From positions 2,046,001-2,110,000 of the forward strand of contig CBDIDH010000001.1 in the NCBI GenBank assembly GCA_965277595.1: DNA of 64,000 bases, read 5' to 3'. Shown here in pieces: positions 1 through 9,087 of this stretch (the stretch's first letter is position 1; each line of letters starts with the position of its first letter). Position numbers and translations under genes: made by a program. The DNA is from CBDIDH01 sp965277595 (GTDB lineage: Bacteria > Planctomycetota > Planctomycetia > Isosphaerales > Isosphaeraceae). The notes beneath the pieces were generated by a model that was not told the DNA's origin, made no database searches, and was given only the letters and a program-made list of their open reading frames with translations.

Positions 1-30
1 GATTCTGGACACTAGTTGCACGGGCTCATC

Positions 31-58
31 TTGACAAGCGGCTGGATCGGCGTAGTCT
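31..58 (+). promoter_or_regulatory. Candidate sigma-70 promoter upstream of the response regulator
   Basis: A perfect -35 hexamer TTGACA at 31-36 is followed after 16 bases by TAGTCT at 53-58, a 3-of-6 match to the -10 consensus. It lies about 115 bases before the regulator start. Seen by eye only; the -10 box is weak. Confidence 0.25.
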
Positions 59-172
59 ACGGAGTCAGGAAAGGCCGGGATCGTTGCGTTCTTTTTGCGG
101 GCTTTTGGGGAGACCCAGACGACCGAAGAGAATGATCATCCTCGGTCCACCTCAACCTTGGATGAGGGCGCC

Positions 173-1612
173 ATGGATCGACGCATCCTTGTGGTGGACG
201 ACAGTGAGCTCGTCTGCCAGCAACTCTCGCAACTCCTTGCCCTCCCCGGCCGCCAGATCAAGGTTGCCCACGACGGGACGACCGCCCTGGAATGGCTCGT
301 CGAGCGGAATTTCTCGCTGGTTCTGACCGACCTTTGCCTCCCCACGATCAGCGGTCTCGACCTGATCCGCGAGGTCCGACAACGCGATCTACCCGTCACG
401 GTCATCGTGATGACCGGTCACGCTTCGATTGATTCGGCGGTTGAGGCCATGCGCCTTGGCGCCTATGACTACCTGCTCAAGCCGATTGACTCGGTCCGCC
501 TCGAAGTCCTTGTTAATCAAGCACTTGAGGACCGCAAGCTTGTCGATGAGGTGGACGCCCTTCGGCAGAACCTTCAGGAACGCTACGCCTTTCACAACCT
601 GCTCGGCCAGGGAACGCGAATGCGCGAGGTCTTTGACCGCGTTTCGCGGGTCGCGACCAAGCATTGTAACGTTTTGATCACGGGCGAGACCGGAACCGGC
701 AAGGAACTCGTGGCGCAGGCGATTCATTACACGGGGATCACCCGACAGGGGCCGTTGATTGCCGTCAACTGCGCGGCCTTGCCCGAGCCCTTGCTCGAAA
801 GCGAGCTTTTCGGCCACGAACGCGGATCGTTCACCGGCGCGGATCGCCAGAAAAAGGGGCGGTTCGAACAGGCGCAAGGGGGAACGCTCTTTCTCGACGA
901 GATCGGCGAATTGCCGATCGGCATGCAGGCCAAGCTCTTGCGCGTCTTGCAGGATGGCACGTTCGAGCGCGTTGGCGGCTCGGAGGTGATCCGGGCCGAT
1001 TGCCGGGTCCTCGCCGCGACGAACCTGAACCTGGCCCAGGCGGTCGCGGCCGGTCGGTTCCGCGAAGACCTCTATTATCGGCTCAACGTCGTCTCGATCG
1101 AGCTTCCGCCGCTGCGCGAGAGGCTGGAAGATATTCCCTTGCTTGTCGATCATTTTCTCAAACAACTGCGCGAGCGGAGATTGCCTGAGAAAACCGTTTC
1201 TCGCGAGACCCTTTCTCGACTCTCGCGGTATGACTGGCCGGGAAACGTCCGCGAGCTTGAGCATGTCATCGAGCAGATTGTCGTGACGACGCCTGGTCCA
1301 GAGATCGGGCCCGAGAACCTCCCCGGGCAGATCGTCTCGACGCGCGAGGAGCCGTTCAGCCTTGATTTCGACCTTCAACGCCCGCTTCAATCGATTACCG
1401 ACGAGTTGACCGAGCGTGTCGAGCGCGCCTATCTTCTGCGTGTTCTCGAACGTTATCGAGGTCGGATCGACAGGTGCGCCGCACATTGCGGGCTTTCTCG
1501 ACGTAGCATCAGCGAGAAGCTGCGCCGGTATCAGATTGACAAGGCCGAGTTCAAGGCGAGTCCGCACCGAGCTTTGAAAGAGAAGGTCATCGTCGGCGAA
1601 CCGGCGGCCTGA
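173..1612 (+). CDS. Sigma-54-dependent response regulator (NtrC family)
   Basis: The 479-residue protein has three parts. Residues 1-120 are a receiver domain with the acidic pair VVDD near residue 8 and phospho-acceptor D53 in VLTDLCLP. Residues about 143-380 are an AAA+ sigma-54 activator domain with Walker A GETGTGKE, Walker B GGTLFLDEIGE and the sigma-54 contact loop. The C-terminus carries a Fis-like helix-turn-helix (CGLSRRSISEKLRR). It would use ATP hydrolysis to open sigma-54 promoters once phosphorylated. The loop reads GSFTGA instead of the usual GAFTGA. An upstream in-frame start at 95 exists, but the receiver domain begins at ATG 173. No partner histidine kinase is in the window. 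The target genes are unknown; a sigma-54 promoter sits before dnaK about 6 kb away. Confidence 0.93.
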   Translation: MDRRILVVDDSELVCQQLSQLLALPGRQIKVAHDGTTALEWLVERNFSLVLTDLCLPTISGLDLIREVRQRDLPVTVIVMTGHASIDSAVEAMRLGAYDYLLKPIDSVRLEVLVNQALEDRKLVDEVDALRQNLQERYAFHNLLGQGTRMREVFDRVSRVATKHCNVLITGETGTGKELVAQAIHYTGITRQGPLIAVNCAALPEPLLESELFGHERGSFTGADRQKKGRFEQAQGGTLFLDEIGELPIGMQAKLLRVLQDGTFERVGGSEVIRADCRVLAATNLNLAQAVAAGRFREDLYYRLNVVSIELPPLRERLEDIPLLVDHFLKQLRERRLPEKTVSRETLSRLSRYDWPGNVRELEHVIEQIVVTTPGPEIGPENLPGQIVSTREEPFSLDFDLQRPLQSITDELTERVERAYLLRVLERYRGRIDRCAAHCGLSRRSISEKLRRYQIDKAEFKASPHRALKEKVIVGEPAA

Positions 1613-1639
1613 GCGTCGGAAAATCGTGTCGAGGTCCCC

Positions 1640-1822
1640 ATGATGAACGGCTGGTATGTCCTGGCCCTGTTGATGTTTGGTGTCGCTTTGGTGACGACAA
1701 CGCTCATCCTTTTCGCGCTCGAGTTGCGCCTTGTCAAAAGGATCGGCGGGCGGACGCTCACGCTGATCCTCGCGACGGATGCGTTGCTCTGGTGCATCGC
1801 GGCGGCGTTCTCGTCGATCTGA
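1640..1822 (+). CDS. Small two-helix membrane protein
   Basis: This 60-residue frame begins at a double ATG preceded by GAGG with suitable spacing, 27 bases after the response regulator and on the same strand. It shows two hydrophobic stretches, about residues 5-27 and 41-58, separated by a short basic segment (RLVKRIGGR). That pattern suits a small inner-membrane hairpin protein. I do not recognise a family. It may be co-transcribed with the regulator. The short length keeps confidence moderate. Confidence 0.45.
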   Translation: MMNGWYVLALLMFGVALVTTTLILFALELRLVKRIGGRTLTLILATDALLWCIAAAFSSI

Positions 1823-1871
1823 CAGGGAAAGACACCACGGGATAAACGTGTCGAGGCTGTGAGGGTTCGGA

Positions 1872-1907
1872 CCCGCGCAGGGCCGAACCACGCGCCGCGC
1901 GGGGTTT
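1872..1907. terminator. Hairpin between convergent gene ends
   Basis: CCCGCGC at 1872-1878 pairs with GCGCGGG at 1897-1903 and is followed by GTTTT. It lies between the end of the small membrane protein (plus strand) and the end of clpB (minus strand), so it could terminate both. The loop is long (18 bases) and the T-run short. Confidence 0.35.
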
Positions 1908-1918
1908 TGGGCAAGACG

Positions 1919-4567
1919 TCAACGTTTTTCGGCCGGCTCGGGAGCCGCGATTGGCGTGAAGGTGAAGTCGGACCCAGTCCAGCCGACCTCGACGATCCCG
2001 GATTCGCCGGTCGATCCCGCGAGGAGCGATGAGGCGAGGGGATTGGCGATCCGCTGCTGAATCGTCCGCTTCAAGGGGCGAGCGCCATAGGCCGGGTCAA
2101 AGGCTTCCTCGGCGAGTTGACGGCGGGCCTCGTCGGTCAATCGTAGCGTGATGCCCGCCTCGGTAAGCTGGGCCTCGAATCGACGGAGCTGGATGTCAAC
2201 GATCTTCGTCAGTTCTTCCATTCGGAGCGGGTGGAAGATGATCGTCTCGTCGATCCGGTTGAGGAACTCGGGAAGAAACTCCGACTTCACGACGTCCATC
2301 ACCTCTTTGCGCATCCTCGTCTCATCGCCCGAGGGGGCGAGTTCGGCGATGACGTGGCTGCCGAGGTTGCTGGTCATGATGATGACCGTGTTGCGGAAGT
2401 CAACCGTGCGTCCCTGGCCGTCGGTCAACCGGCCGTCATCGAGCACCTGGAGCAGGACGTTGAAGACGTCGCGGTGGGCCTTCTCGATCTCGTCGAGAAG
2501 CACCACGGAATAGGGTCGGCGGCGGATCGCCTCGGTGAGTCGACCCCCTTCCTCGTAGCCGACGTAGCCCGGAGGCGCGCCGATCAGTCGGGCGACATTA
2601 TGCCGCTCGCCAAACTCGCTCATGTCGAGGCGGACCATCGCCGCCTCGCTGTCAAAGAGGAACTCGGCCAGGGCCTTGGCAAGCTCGGTCTTGCCGACGC
2701 CCGTTGGCCCGAGGAAGAGGAAGGAACCGATCGGCCTGTGCGGGTCCTGAAGACCGGCCCGGCTGCGGCGGACGGCATCGGCGACGGCTTTGACGGCGGC
2801 GTCCTGGTTCACCATCCGAAGATGGATCTGGTCTTCCAGCTTGATCAGCTTGTCGCGCTCGGTCGTGAGCATTTTCGAGACCGGAATCCCGGTCCACTGG
2901 CTGACGACCTCGGCAATCTCCTCGGCATCGACCTCTTTCTTGAGCAGGCGGCGGCTCTCCTTGGGCTGGCCATCGCCGAGCGCCTCGGCCCGTGCGACCT
3001 TTTGTTGCAGGTCTTTTTGTTCCGACATCAGCTTCGCGGCCTCATCGAAGAGCGCATCGGGGCGTTCGCCCCGGGCCTGGATGAGCCGGATCTCGTCGCC
3101 GACGTGGCGGAGGCGCTCGTTGATCTCGGTCAATCGGGCCTGGAGATCCTGAAGGTTCCCCATCCCCGATTTTTCGAGTTCCCACTGGCGGGTGAGGTCC
3201 TGGTTTTCCTTCTCAAGCGTCGCGATTTCTTCTCGGATCTCGGCGAGGCGTTCGACCGCGTGTTCCTCGCGTTCGGAAGCAAGCATGCGTTCGGCGAGCT
3301 TGAGCTGGTCGAGGCGGCGCCGGACGACGTCGATCTCGGTCGGGACCGACTGATTTTCCATCGCGATCCGGCTCGCGGCCTCATCCATGAGGTCAATCGC
3401 CTTGTCGGGCAGGAAACGGTCGGGAATGTATCGGGCCGAGAGCTTGGCGGCGGCGACGACCGCCGAATCCTTGATCATGACCCGGTGGTGAACCTGGTAG
3501 CGCTCCTTGAGACCGCGAAGAATGGCGACGGTGTCTTCAATGGTTGGCTCGCCGACGAAGACGGGCTGGAACCGGCGTTCGAGCGCGGGGTCTTTCTCGA
3601 TGTTCTCGCGGTATTCATCAAGCGTCGTCGCGCCGATGGTTCGCAACTCACCGCGAGCGAGCGCGGGTTTGAGAAGATTGGCGGCGTCCATCGAGCCTTC
3701 GGTCTTGCCGGCGCCGACGACCGTGTGCAACTCGTCGATGAAGAGGACGATCCGGCCTTCCGACTTGGTGACTTCCTGAAGGACGGCCTTGAGGCGCTCC
3801 TCGAACTCGCCGCGGAACTTGGTTCCGGCGACGAGCGCGCCCATGTCGAGCGCGATGACCTTGCGATTTTGAAGGCTTTCGGGAACGTCGCCCGAGACGA
3901 TCCGCTGCGCCAGGCCCTCGACGATCGCCGTCTTGCCGACGCCGGGGTCGCCGATCAGAACGGGGTTGTTCTTGGTCCGACGACTGAGCACCTGAACAAC
4001 CCTTCGGATCTCGGCATCGCGGCCGATCACCGGGTCCATCTTGCCGCGACGGGCCAGCTCGACAAGGTCGCGCCCGTATTTCTCAAGAGCCTGATACTTG
4101 TCGTCGGGGTTCTGGTCCTGAACCTGCTGACTGCCGCGCACCTTTTGCAGGGCCGAAAGAACCTCGCGATCGGTCAGGCCGAGGACGTCAAGCAGGTCTT
4201 TCGCCTTGCTCTTGACCCGGGTGAGCGCCAGGAGCAAATGTTCAACCGAGACATATTGATCCTTCATCCGGTCGGCCTCGGTCTGGGCCGTGTCGAGGAC
4301 CCGGACGAGGTCGGGACCAAGCGAGGTCTCGCCGCCGCTGACTTTCGGGAAGGCGTTGAGCCCTTCCTCGGCCGCCTTCAAGACCTGCGCGGGGTTGACA
4401 CCAAGCTGACCGAGCAGGGAACGAATCACCCCCTGATCGGGATTGAGCAGGGCGGCGAGCAGGTGCATCGGCTCAATTTTTTGATGGCCGCGATCGCGGG
4501 CGATCCCTTGCGCGTTTTGCAGGGCTTCCTGGCTCTTGAGCGTCAACTTTTCGAAGCGAAAGGCCAT
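1919..4567 (-). CDS. clpB: ATP-dependent disaggregase ClpB
   Basis: The 882-residue product is a full-length Hsp100 disaggregase that works with DnaK to rescue aggregated proteins in the cytoplasm. Order of domains: Clp N-domain (about 1-145), first AAA+ domain with Walker A GDPGVGKT and Walker B VLFIDELHT, the long coiled-coil middle domain (about 400-530) that separates ClpB from ClpA/ClpC, then a second AAA+ domain with GPTGVGKT and VVLLDEIEK. The ATG is preceded by a strong GAGGAGG-type ribosome site, which fixes the start. It is on the same strand as dnaK with one small gene between, so this is a chaperone neighbourhood. No CIRCE element was seen upstream. An AT-rich palindrome (TTATT-GATA-AATAA, about 4624-4637) lies in its leader and could be an operator or promoter. 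Confidence 0.97.
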   Translation of the reverse strand: MAFRFEKLTLKSQEALQNAQGIARDRGHQKIEPMHLLAALLNPDQGVIRSLLGQLGVNPAQVLKAAEEGLNAFPKVSGGETSLGPDLVRVLDTAQTEADRMKDQYVSVEHLLLALTRVKSKAKDLLDVLGLTDREVLSALQKVRGSQQVQDQNPDDKYQALEKYGRDLVELARRGKMDPVIGRDAEIRRVVQVLSRRTKNNPVLIGDPGVGKTAIVEGLAQRIVSGDVPESLQNRKVIALDMGALVAGTKFRGEFEERLKAVLQEVTKSEGRIVLFIDELHTVVGAGKTEGSMDAANLLKPALARGELRTIGATTLDEYRENIEKDPALERRFQPVFVGEPTIEDTVAILRGLKERYQVHHRVMIKDSAVVAAAKLSARYIPDRFLPDKAIDLMDEAASRIAMENQSVPTEIDVVRRRLDQLKLAERMLASEREEHAVERLAEIREEIATLEKENQDLTRQWELEKSGMGNLQDLQARLTEINERLRHVGDEIRLIQARGERPDALFDEAAKLMSEQKDLQQKVARAEALGDGQPKESRRLLKKEVDAEEIAEVVSQWTGIPVSKMLTTERDKLIKLEDQIHLRMVNQDAAVKAVADAVRRSRAGLQDPHRPIGSFLFLGPTGVGKTELAKALAEFLFDSEAAMVRLDMSEFGERHNVARLIGAPPGYVGYEEGGRLTEAIRRRPYSVVLLDEIEKAHRDVFNVLLQVLDDGRLTDGQGRTVDFRNTVIIMTSNLGSHVIAELAPSGDETRMRKEVMDVVKSEFLPEFLNRIDETIIFHPLRMEELTKIVDIQLRRFEAQLTEAGITLRLTDEARRQLAEEAFDPAYGARPLKRTIQQRIANPLASSLLAGSTGESGIVEVGWTGSDFTFTPIAAPEPAEKR

Positions 4568-4655
4568 GAATGACCTCCTCGGACTCCGGTCGTCTTGGGT
4601 CCGTCAACTCATTGATCAAGACTTATTGATAAATAACAAGCCGGTGAAAACCGTT

Positions 4656-4717
4656 GAATGACCGAGAACCGAGAAATTTCAAATATCGGTCATCGGCCAT
4701 CGGTCCTTGGTCATTCC
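4656..4717. repeat. Short member of the heptamer inverted-repeat family
   Basis: The left arm carries GACCGAGAACCGAG and the right arm TCGGTCATCGGCCATCGG, facing each other across about 12 bases. It is the shortest complete-looking copy of the family described at 29589-29822. It lies between the promoter region of clpB and the 3' end of the 135-residue unknown protein. Confidence 0.75.
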
Positions 4718-4834
4718 TTCCGTGTCCAAAAAACGAACCCGGCGCGCGGCGTTGAAGGCGCCGCGGCCTCGGGTCGTAAATCGGGCGAAAGTGGGGAAAC
4801 GGCCCGCGGCGCGTTGGGTTCGTTTCGTTTACGA

Positions 4835-5242
4835 TTAGAAGAAGGGCGTCTCCGGCCACTCGGGGAAGTCGCGAGCGGCCTGGAACTGCTTGAACCAGAA
4901 AGGAATCGCGCCGACGGTCGTCTCACCGCGGGCAACATAGGGCTCCCACCAGCCGTCGGACGGTCGCAAGAGGTCACCGAAGTCACTTCGGGCCTTGGGT
5001 TTCTGGATAATCAGGGCGCTAAGGTCGGGCATGTTGTTTTCCAGGCAGGCGGCCTGGAGGGGCTTCAAAAGCTTGGTGGCGATGGTGCGCGGGGTCTCCT
5101 TGATCCCGACGTCCTTGCAGCGCTGACAGAGGTCGTCATACGAGACCCAGCGCGCGGTTCGACGTTCGCGGGCCGCCAGGCTCAGTTCCTGGGCCAGGCT
5201 GACAAGGATCGGGTAAACGGCCCGAGCACTTTCGAGAGACAT
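4835..5242 (-). CDS. Conserved-looking protein of unknown function
   Basis: The 135-residue frame starts at ATG 5242 with an ideal GGAGGAG site eight bases upstream; in-frame codons further upstream lack such a site. The N-terminal half is helical and rich in Arg and Glu (YPILVSLAQELSLAARERR). A later segment (ETPRTIATKLLKPLQ) could be a small winged-helix or DNA-binding-like fold, but I do not recognise a family. The C-terminus is aromatic (WWEPY, PFWFKQFQAA). It lies between dnaK and clpB on the same strand, 162 bases after dnaK, so it could be co-expressed under stress. It has no signal peptide or membrane segment, so it is probably cytoplasmic. Confidence 0.6.
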   Translation of the reverse strand: MSLESARAVYPILVSLAQELSLAARERRTARWVSYDDLCQRCKDVGIKETPRTIATKLLKPLQAACLENNMPDLSALIIQKPKARSDFGDLLRPSDGWWEPYVARGETTVGAIPFWFKQFQAARDFPEWPETPFF

Positions 5243-5404
5243 TGCGTCGGCTCCTCCAGTCCAGGTCAGTCGCCTTGGCGCTGCCTGGAAGCCACGGCTC
5301 CGATCCCGCTCGTACCTGTGTAGACGATGGCGAGAGAGAGGGGGTTGCAAAAACGAGGGGAGGTGAGGACGCCCCCACCCCCCGATCGTCGGTCGTTGTT
5401 GGGT

Positions 5405-7351
5405 TTACTTCTTCTCTTCGAACTCGACGTCGATGACGTCATCGGCCTTGTTACCCTGCGGACCGCCATTGGCCGAGGCCGACGACGCCGCCCCCGGGCC
5501 ATGAGCGCCACCACCGTCGGCACCCGGAGGCGCCTCGCCGGGTCCGCCGCCCGCATAGAGGTGTTCGGACATCGCCTGACTGGCGCGCTGGAGGTCGTCG
5601 ATCGCCTGCTGGAGCCGGGCGACGTCGTCTCCTTTCTTGGCCTCGTTGACCTTCTCGATGGCCGACTTGACGGCGGCGACGTCGGATTCCTTGAGCTTGT
5701 CCTTGTTCTCTTCGAGCAGCTTTTCCAGTTGATAGACGCGCTGTTCGGCGGTGTTGCGGGCCTCGGCGAGGTCGCGCTTGCGCTTGTCCTCGGCGGCGTG
5801 CGACTCAGCGTCGCGCTGCATCCGCTCGATCTCGTCCTTGGTCAGGCCCCCCGACGACTCGATCTTGATCGTGTGTTCCTTGCCCGTTCCCTTGTCGCGG
5901 GCGGTGACGTTCAAGATGCCGTTGGCGTCGAGGTTAAAGGCAACCTCGATTTGCGGGACACCCATCCGCGCGGGGGGAATGCCTTCAAGGTTGAACTCGC
6001 CGAGGAGGCGGTTATCACCGGCCATCGGCCGCTCGCCCTGATAGACTTTGATCGTCACGGCGGACTGGTTGTCCTCGGCCGTCGTGAACGTCTCTTTTTT
6101 CTCGGTCGGAATCGTCGTGTTCCGCTCGACGAGCTTGGTGAAGACGCCCCCCTTGGTTTCCAGGCCGAGCGAAAGCGGGGTGACGTCGAGGAGCAAGAGG
6201 TCCTTGACTTCGCCCGTGAGCACCGCCCCCTGAATCGCGGCGCCGATGGCGACGACCTCGTCGGGGTTCACGCCCTTGTGAGGGTCCTTGCCGAAGATGT
6301 CCTTGACGATCTGCTGAACGCGTGGCATCCGGGTCGAACCGCCGACGAGCACGACCTCGTCGATGTCGGCCGGCTTGAGCTTGGCGTCGTCAAGGGCCTT
6401 GATGACCGGCCCCCGGCAGCGCTCGAAGAGCGAGTCGGTGAGGCGTTCGAACTGGCTCCGGGTGATGGTCATCGTCAGGTGCTTGGGACCGGACTGGTCG
6501 GCCGTGATGAACGGCAAGTTGATATCGGCCTGAGACTGGAACGAGAGGTCTTTCTTGGCCTTCTCGGCCGCTTCCTTGAGGCGCTGAAGGGCCATCTGAT
6601 CCTTGCGGAGGTCGATCCCCTGTTCCTTCTTGAACTCGTCGGCGATGTGGTTGATGAGGGCCTCGTCCCAGTCGTCGCCGCCGAGGTGGGTGTCGCCGTT
6701 GGTCGAGAGGACCTCGAAGACGCCGTCGCCGACGTCGAGGATTGAGATGTCGAAGGTGCCGCCGCCGAGGTCGAAGACGGCGATCTTCTCGTTCTTCTTC
6801 TTGTCGAGACCGTAGGCGAGCGCCGCGGCGGTCGGCTCGTTGATGATCCGAGCGACCTCGATACCGGCGATCTGACCGGCGTCCTTCGTCGCCTGCCGCT
6901 GGCTATCGTTAAAATAGGCGGGGACGGTGATGACCGCCTTGCGGACCTTGTGGCCGAGATAGCTCTCGGCGGCTTCCTTGAGCTTGCGGAGAATCAAGGC
7001 GGAGACTTCCGGCGGCGTGTAATCCTTGCCGCTGGCGTGGACCTTCACGTAATCAGAAGCGCCACCGACGACCGAATAGGGGACCATCTTTTCCTCGCCA
7101 CGAACTTCGTCGTGACGTCGGCCCATGAACCGCTTGATCGAATAGACAGTGCCGGTCGGGTTGGTGACCGCCTGCCGCTTCGCCGGTTCGCCGACGAGCG
7201 TTTCCCCCTTGGTCGTGAAGGCGACGACGGACGGGGTCAGGCGGCTTCCTTCCTGGTTGGCGATGACCGTGACGTCTCCGCCTTCCATCACCGCGACCAC
7301 GCTGTTGGTCGTCCCGAGGTCAATGCCGATGATTTTTTCACCTTCTGCCAC
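5405..7351 (-). CDS. dnaK: Molecular chaperone DnaK (Hsp70)
   Basis: The 648-residue product has the Hsp70 ATPase domain (GIDLGTTNS near residue 8, DLGGGTFD, and the phosphate-2 and adenosine motifs) and a substrate-binding domain after the linker KDLLLLDVTPLSLG. The C-terminal tail is Gly/Ala-rich and ends in DVIDVEFEEKK, the usual signature that recruits partner proteins. It folds and refolds proteins in the cytoplasm with DnaJ and GrpE, neither of which is in the window. The start chosen is GTG at 7351 (VAEGEKIIGIDLG), eight bases after AGGAG; the open frame extends upstream with an unlikely basic peptide. Its leader is about 145 bases if transcription starts at the sigma-54 promoter seen at 7507-7522. 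Confidence 0.97.
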   Translation of the reverse strand: MAEGEKIIGIDLGTTNSVVAVMEGGDVTVIANQEGSRLTPSVVAFTTKGETLVGEPAKRQAVTNPTGTVYSIKRFMGRRHDEVRGEEKMVPYSVVGGASDYVKVHASGKDYTPPEVSALILRKLKEAAESYLGHKVRKAVITVPAYFNDSQRQATKDAGQIAGIEVARIINEPTAAALAYGLDKKKNEKIAVFDLGGGTFDISILDVGDGVFEVLSTNGDTHLGGDDWDEALINHIADEFKKEQGIDLRKDQMALQRLKEAAEKAKKDLSFQSQADINLPFITADQSGPKHLTMTITRSQFERLTDSLFERCRGPVIKALDDAKLKPADIDEVVLVGGSTRMPRVQQIVKDIFGKDPHKGVNPDEVVAIGAAIQGAVLTGEVKDLLLLDVTPLSLGLETKGGVFTKLVERNTTIPTEKKETFTTAEDNQSAVTIKVYQGERPMAGDNRLLGEFNLEGIPPARMGVPQIEVAFNLDANGILNVTARDKGTGKEHTIKIESSGGLTKDEIERMQRDAESHAAEDKRKRDLAEARNTAEQRVYQLEKLLEENKDKLKESDVAAVKSAIEKVNEAKKGDDVARLQQAIDDLQRASQAMSEHLYAGGGPGEAPPGADGGGAHGPGAASSASANGGPQGNKADDVIDVEFEEKK

Positions 7352-7506
7352 GACGTATCTCCTTCTGCGACGGTGTCGATCGTGACGAGGCCGCCGACAC
7401 GGAAATTTCCAACATACCCGGCACGATGGAACGACCAGGGCTTCCAGGACCAAGGCCCAACGCCTTCAATCACCGGACGCATGCACTACACTGTCCAAAT
7501 TCCATG

Positions 7507-7522
7507 AGCAAGAAAAGTGCCA
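7507..7522 (-). promoter_or_regulatory. Sigma-54 promoter of dnaK
   Basis: On the minus strand TGGCAC (7522-7517), five bases and TTGCT (7511-7507) match the -24/-12 consensus, with GG and GC ten bases apart as required. Transcription would begin near 7495 and run into dnaK. This is a direct sequence match; use in the cell is inferred. Confidence 0.65.
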
Positions 7523-7790
7523 GACCCTCGCGGGACGACTCTCGATTTTAACAATCCCCGCGATCGCACAAGGTTACGGCAAAATCGAAGGTTCTCGAAG
7601 GCAACCCGGAAAACCCTCAACTGCCTTTTTGGCGGTCGTCTCGTCCGGGCGCGAAATCGGGCTGCAATTCTGGCAGTCCAGTAGAGCGGTGCCGGGCGCG
7701 TGGCACGGTCAAGATTGCGTTGGGCTCTACTTTACACGAATTCGGGCCGGAGGAAAACGGGTCACGTTCCCCAGCCGGTCGAGAATCCGC

Positions 7791-7819
7791 TTGACAGCCG
7801 TGGAAGGTTCTTGTATCCA
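7791..7819 (+). promoter_or_regulatory. Candidate sigma-70 promoter of pheA
   Basis: A perfect TTGACA at 7791-7796 is separated by 17 bases from TATCCA at 7814-7819, about 75 bases before the pheA start. The rest of the 540-base gap between dnaK and pheA shows no gene. Confidence 0.45.
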
Positions 7820-7892
7820 CTTACGACGGCCAAGTTTGCGCCCTTAATTCGTGAGCCCGGGCGCTGTTCCGGTCTCCAGCCAGAGTCGACCG

Positions 7893-9050
7893 ATGCCCCG
7901 CAAGCCCCCGCCCGAAACGAGCCCGAGGGCCACGCCCGCCCCGGCCGAGGCCAAGCGCGCCCCCTCACTCGCCGGCCTTCGCGGAGAAATTGATCGGATC
8001 GACAAGGATCTCGTCGGCCTGCTCAACCGTCGGGCCGAGATCGCCTTGCAGATCGGTCAGGTCAAGCAGAAGCAAGGCATCGAGGTCTGGTCGCCCGCCC
8101 GCGAGGATGAGGTCATCAGCCGGGCACTCTCGGGAAGCAAGGGACCACTTCCGAGCGAGACCCTCCGCCTGATCTTTCGAGAGTTGATGAGCGGCTCGCG
8201 CTCGCTGCAACGGACGATGCGAATCGCCTTTCTTGGCCCGAAGCACAGCTATAGCCATCTTGCCTCGGTTGCCAAGTTTGGCGAGGCCGTCGAGCATGTT
8301 CCCGTGGGCTCGATTGCCGCGGTCTTTGAAGAAGTGAACCGTCGGCACGTTCAGTTCGGGATCGTTCCGCTCGAAAATTCGACCGATGGGCGGGTGGCCG
8401 ACACCCTGGAATCGTTCGTCCGCCTGCCTGGCCTGAAGATCCGGGCCGAGGTCCGGCTTCGGGTCCATCATTGCCTGCTCGGGCGTTGTGAGTGGGGCCT
8501 TGTCCAGCGCGTTTATTCCAAGGCGCAGGCACTTTCTCAGTGCCGCCACTGGATCAGCAAGAACCTGCCCCAGGCTCGCGTCATCGACGTCGTCTCGACC
8601 GCCGCCGCGGCCGAGCACGCGGCGCGCGAGGAATATGCCGCCGCCGTCGCCAGCAGGGCCGCCGGAGACGCCTATCATCTCAACATCCTGGCGGAGAATA
8701 TCGAGGATCAGCCGCACAACGTCACGCGATTCGCCGTGATCGGTGAGCAGTCTGAACAGCGGACGGGGCGCGACAAGACGACGCTCATGATCCGGCTCAC
8801 GAATGAGTCGGGCTCGCTCGTCAAGGCGATCGCGCCGTTTGAGAAGGCGGACGTGAACATGACCTGGATCGAGTCCTTCCCCGCGCCCGAAGGCCCGCTC
8901 GACAAGAATCCGACGTACCTCTTTTTTCTCGATGTCGACGGCCACGTCGACGACGAACCGATCAAGAAGTCGCTCGACGCGGTGCGCAAGCGGTGTCATC
9001 GCCTGGAAATTCTCGGTTCCTATCCCCGGGGCGAGTCGGTCGAGACGTAA
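7893..9050 (+). CDS. pheA: Chorismate mutase / prephenate dehydratase (P-protein)
   Basis: This bifunctional enzyme (385 residues from ATG 7893) makes phenylpyruvate from chorismate for phenylalanine synthesis. Residues about 25-105 form an AroQ-type chorismate mutase helix bundle (LRGEIDRIDKDLVGLLNRR). Residues about 110-285 are the dehydratase domain (IAFLGPKHSYSHLAS, VPLENSTDGRV, and the catalytic-loop motif NVTRFAVIG). The C-terminus is a phenylalanine-sensing ACT domain (GSLVKAIAPFEKADVNMTWIESFP). The usual regulatory ESRP motif reads ESFP here. A GTG at 7851 would add 14 residues but has no ribosome site. Next comes DAHP synthase, the entry enzyme of the same aromatic pathway, after a 300-base gap holding a repeat. 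Confidence 0.93.
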   Translation: MPRKPPPETSPRATPAPAEAKRAPSLAGLRGEIDRIDKDLVGLLNRRAEIALQIGQVKQKQGIEVWSPAREDEVISRALSGSKGPLPSETLRLIFRELMSGSRSLQRTMRIAFLGPKHSYSHLASVAKFGEAVEHVPVGSIAAVFEEVNRRHVQFGIVPLENSTDGRVADTLESFVRLPGLKIRAEVRLRVHHCLLGRCEWGLVQRVYSKAQALSQCRHWISKNLPQARVIDVVSTAAAAEHAAREEYAAAVASRAAGDAYHLNILAENIEDQPHNVTRFAVIGEQSEQRTGRDKTTLMIRLTNESGSLVKAIAPFEKADVNMTWIESFPAPEGPLDKNPTYLFFLDVDGHVDDEPIKKSLDAVRKRCHRLEILGSYPRGESVET

Positions 9051-9087
9051 GACCTTTCCCAACGACCGGTGTTGTTACCTTGGTGAG

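Noticed and set aside
389..1891. A 500-codon frame antisense to the sigma-54 regulator
   Set aside because: It covers a sure NtrC-type gene and shows no fold or ribosome site.
2231..4573. A 780-codon open frame antisense to clpB
   Set aside because: It mirrors the clpB reading frame in high-GC DNA, has no domain, and clpB is certain on the other strand.
5327..6745. Plus-strand 472-codon frame over dnaK
   Set aside because: It is a shadow of the dnaK frame; no motif.
7352..7506. CIRCE or HrcA operator before dnaK
   Set aside because: No TTAGCACTC/GAGTGCTAA pair was found in the leader.
7698..7718. Second sigma-54 promoter (TGGCAC then TTGCG) before pheA
   Set aside because: The GG and GC are 13 bases apart rather than ten.
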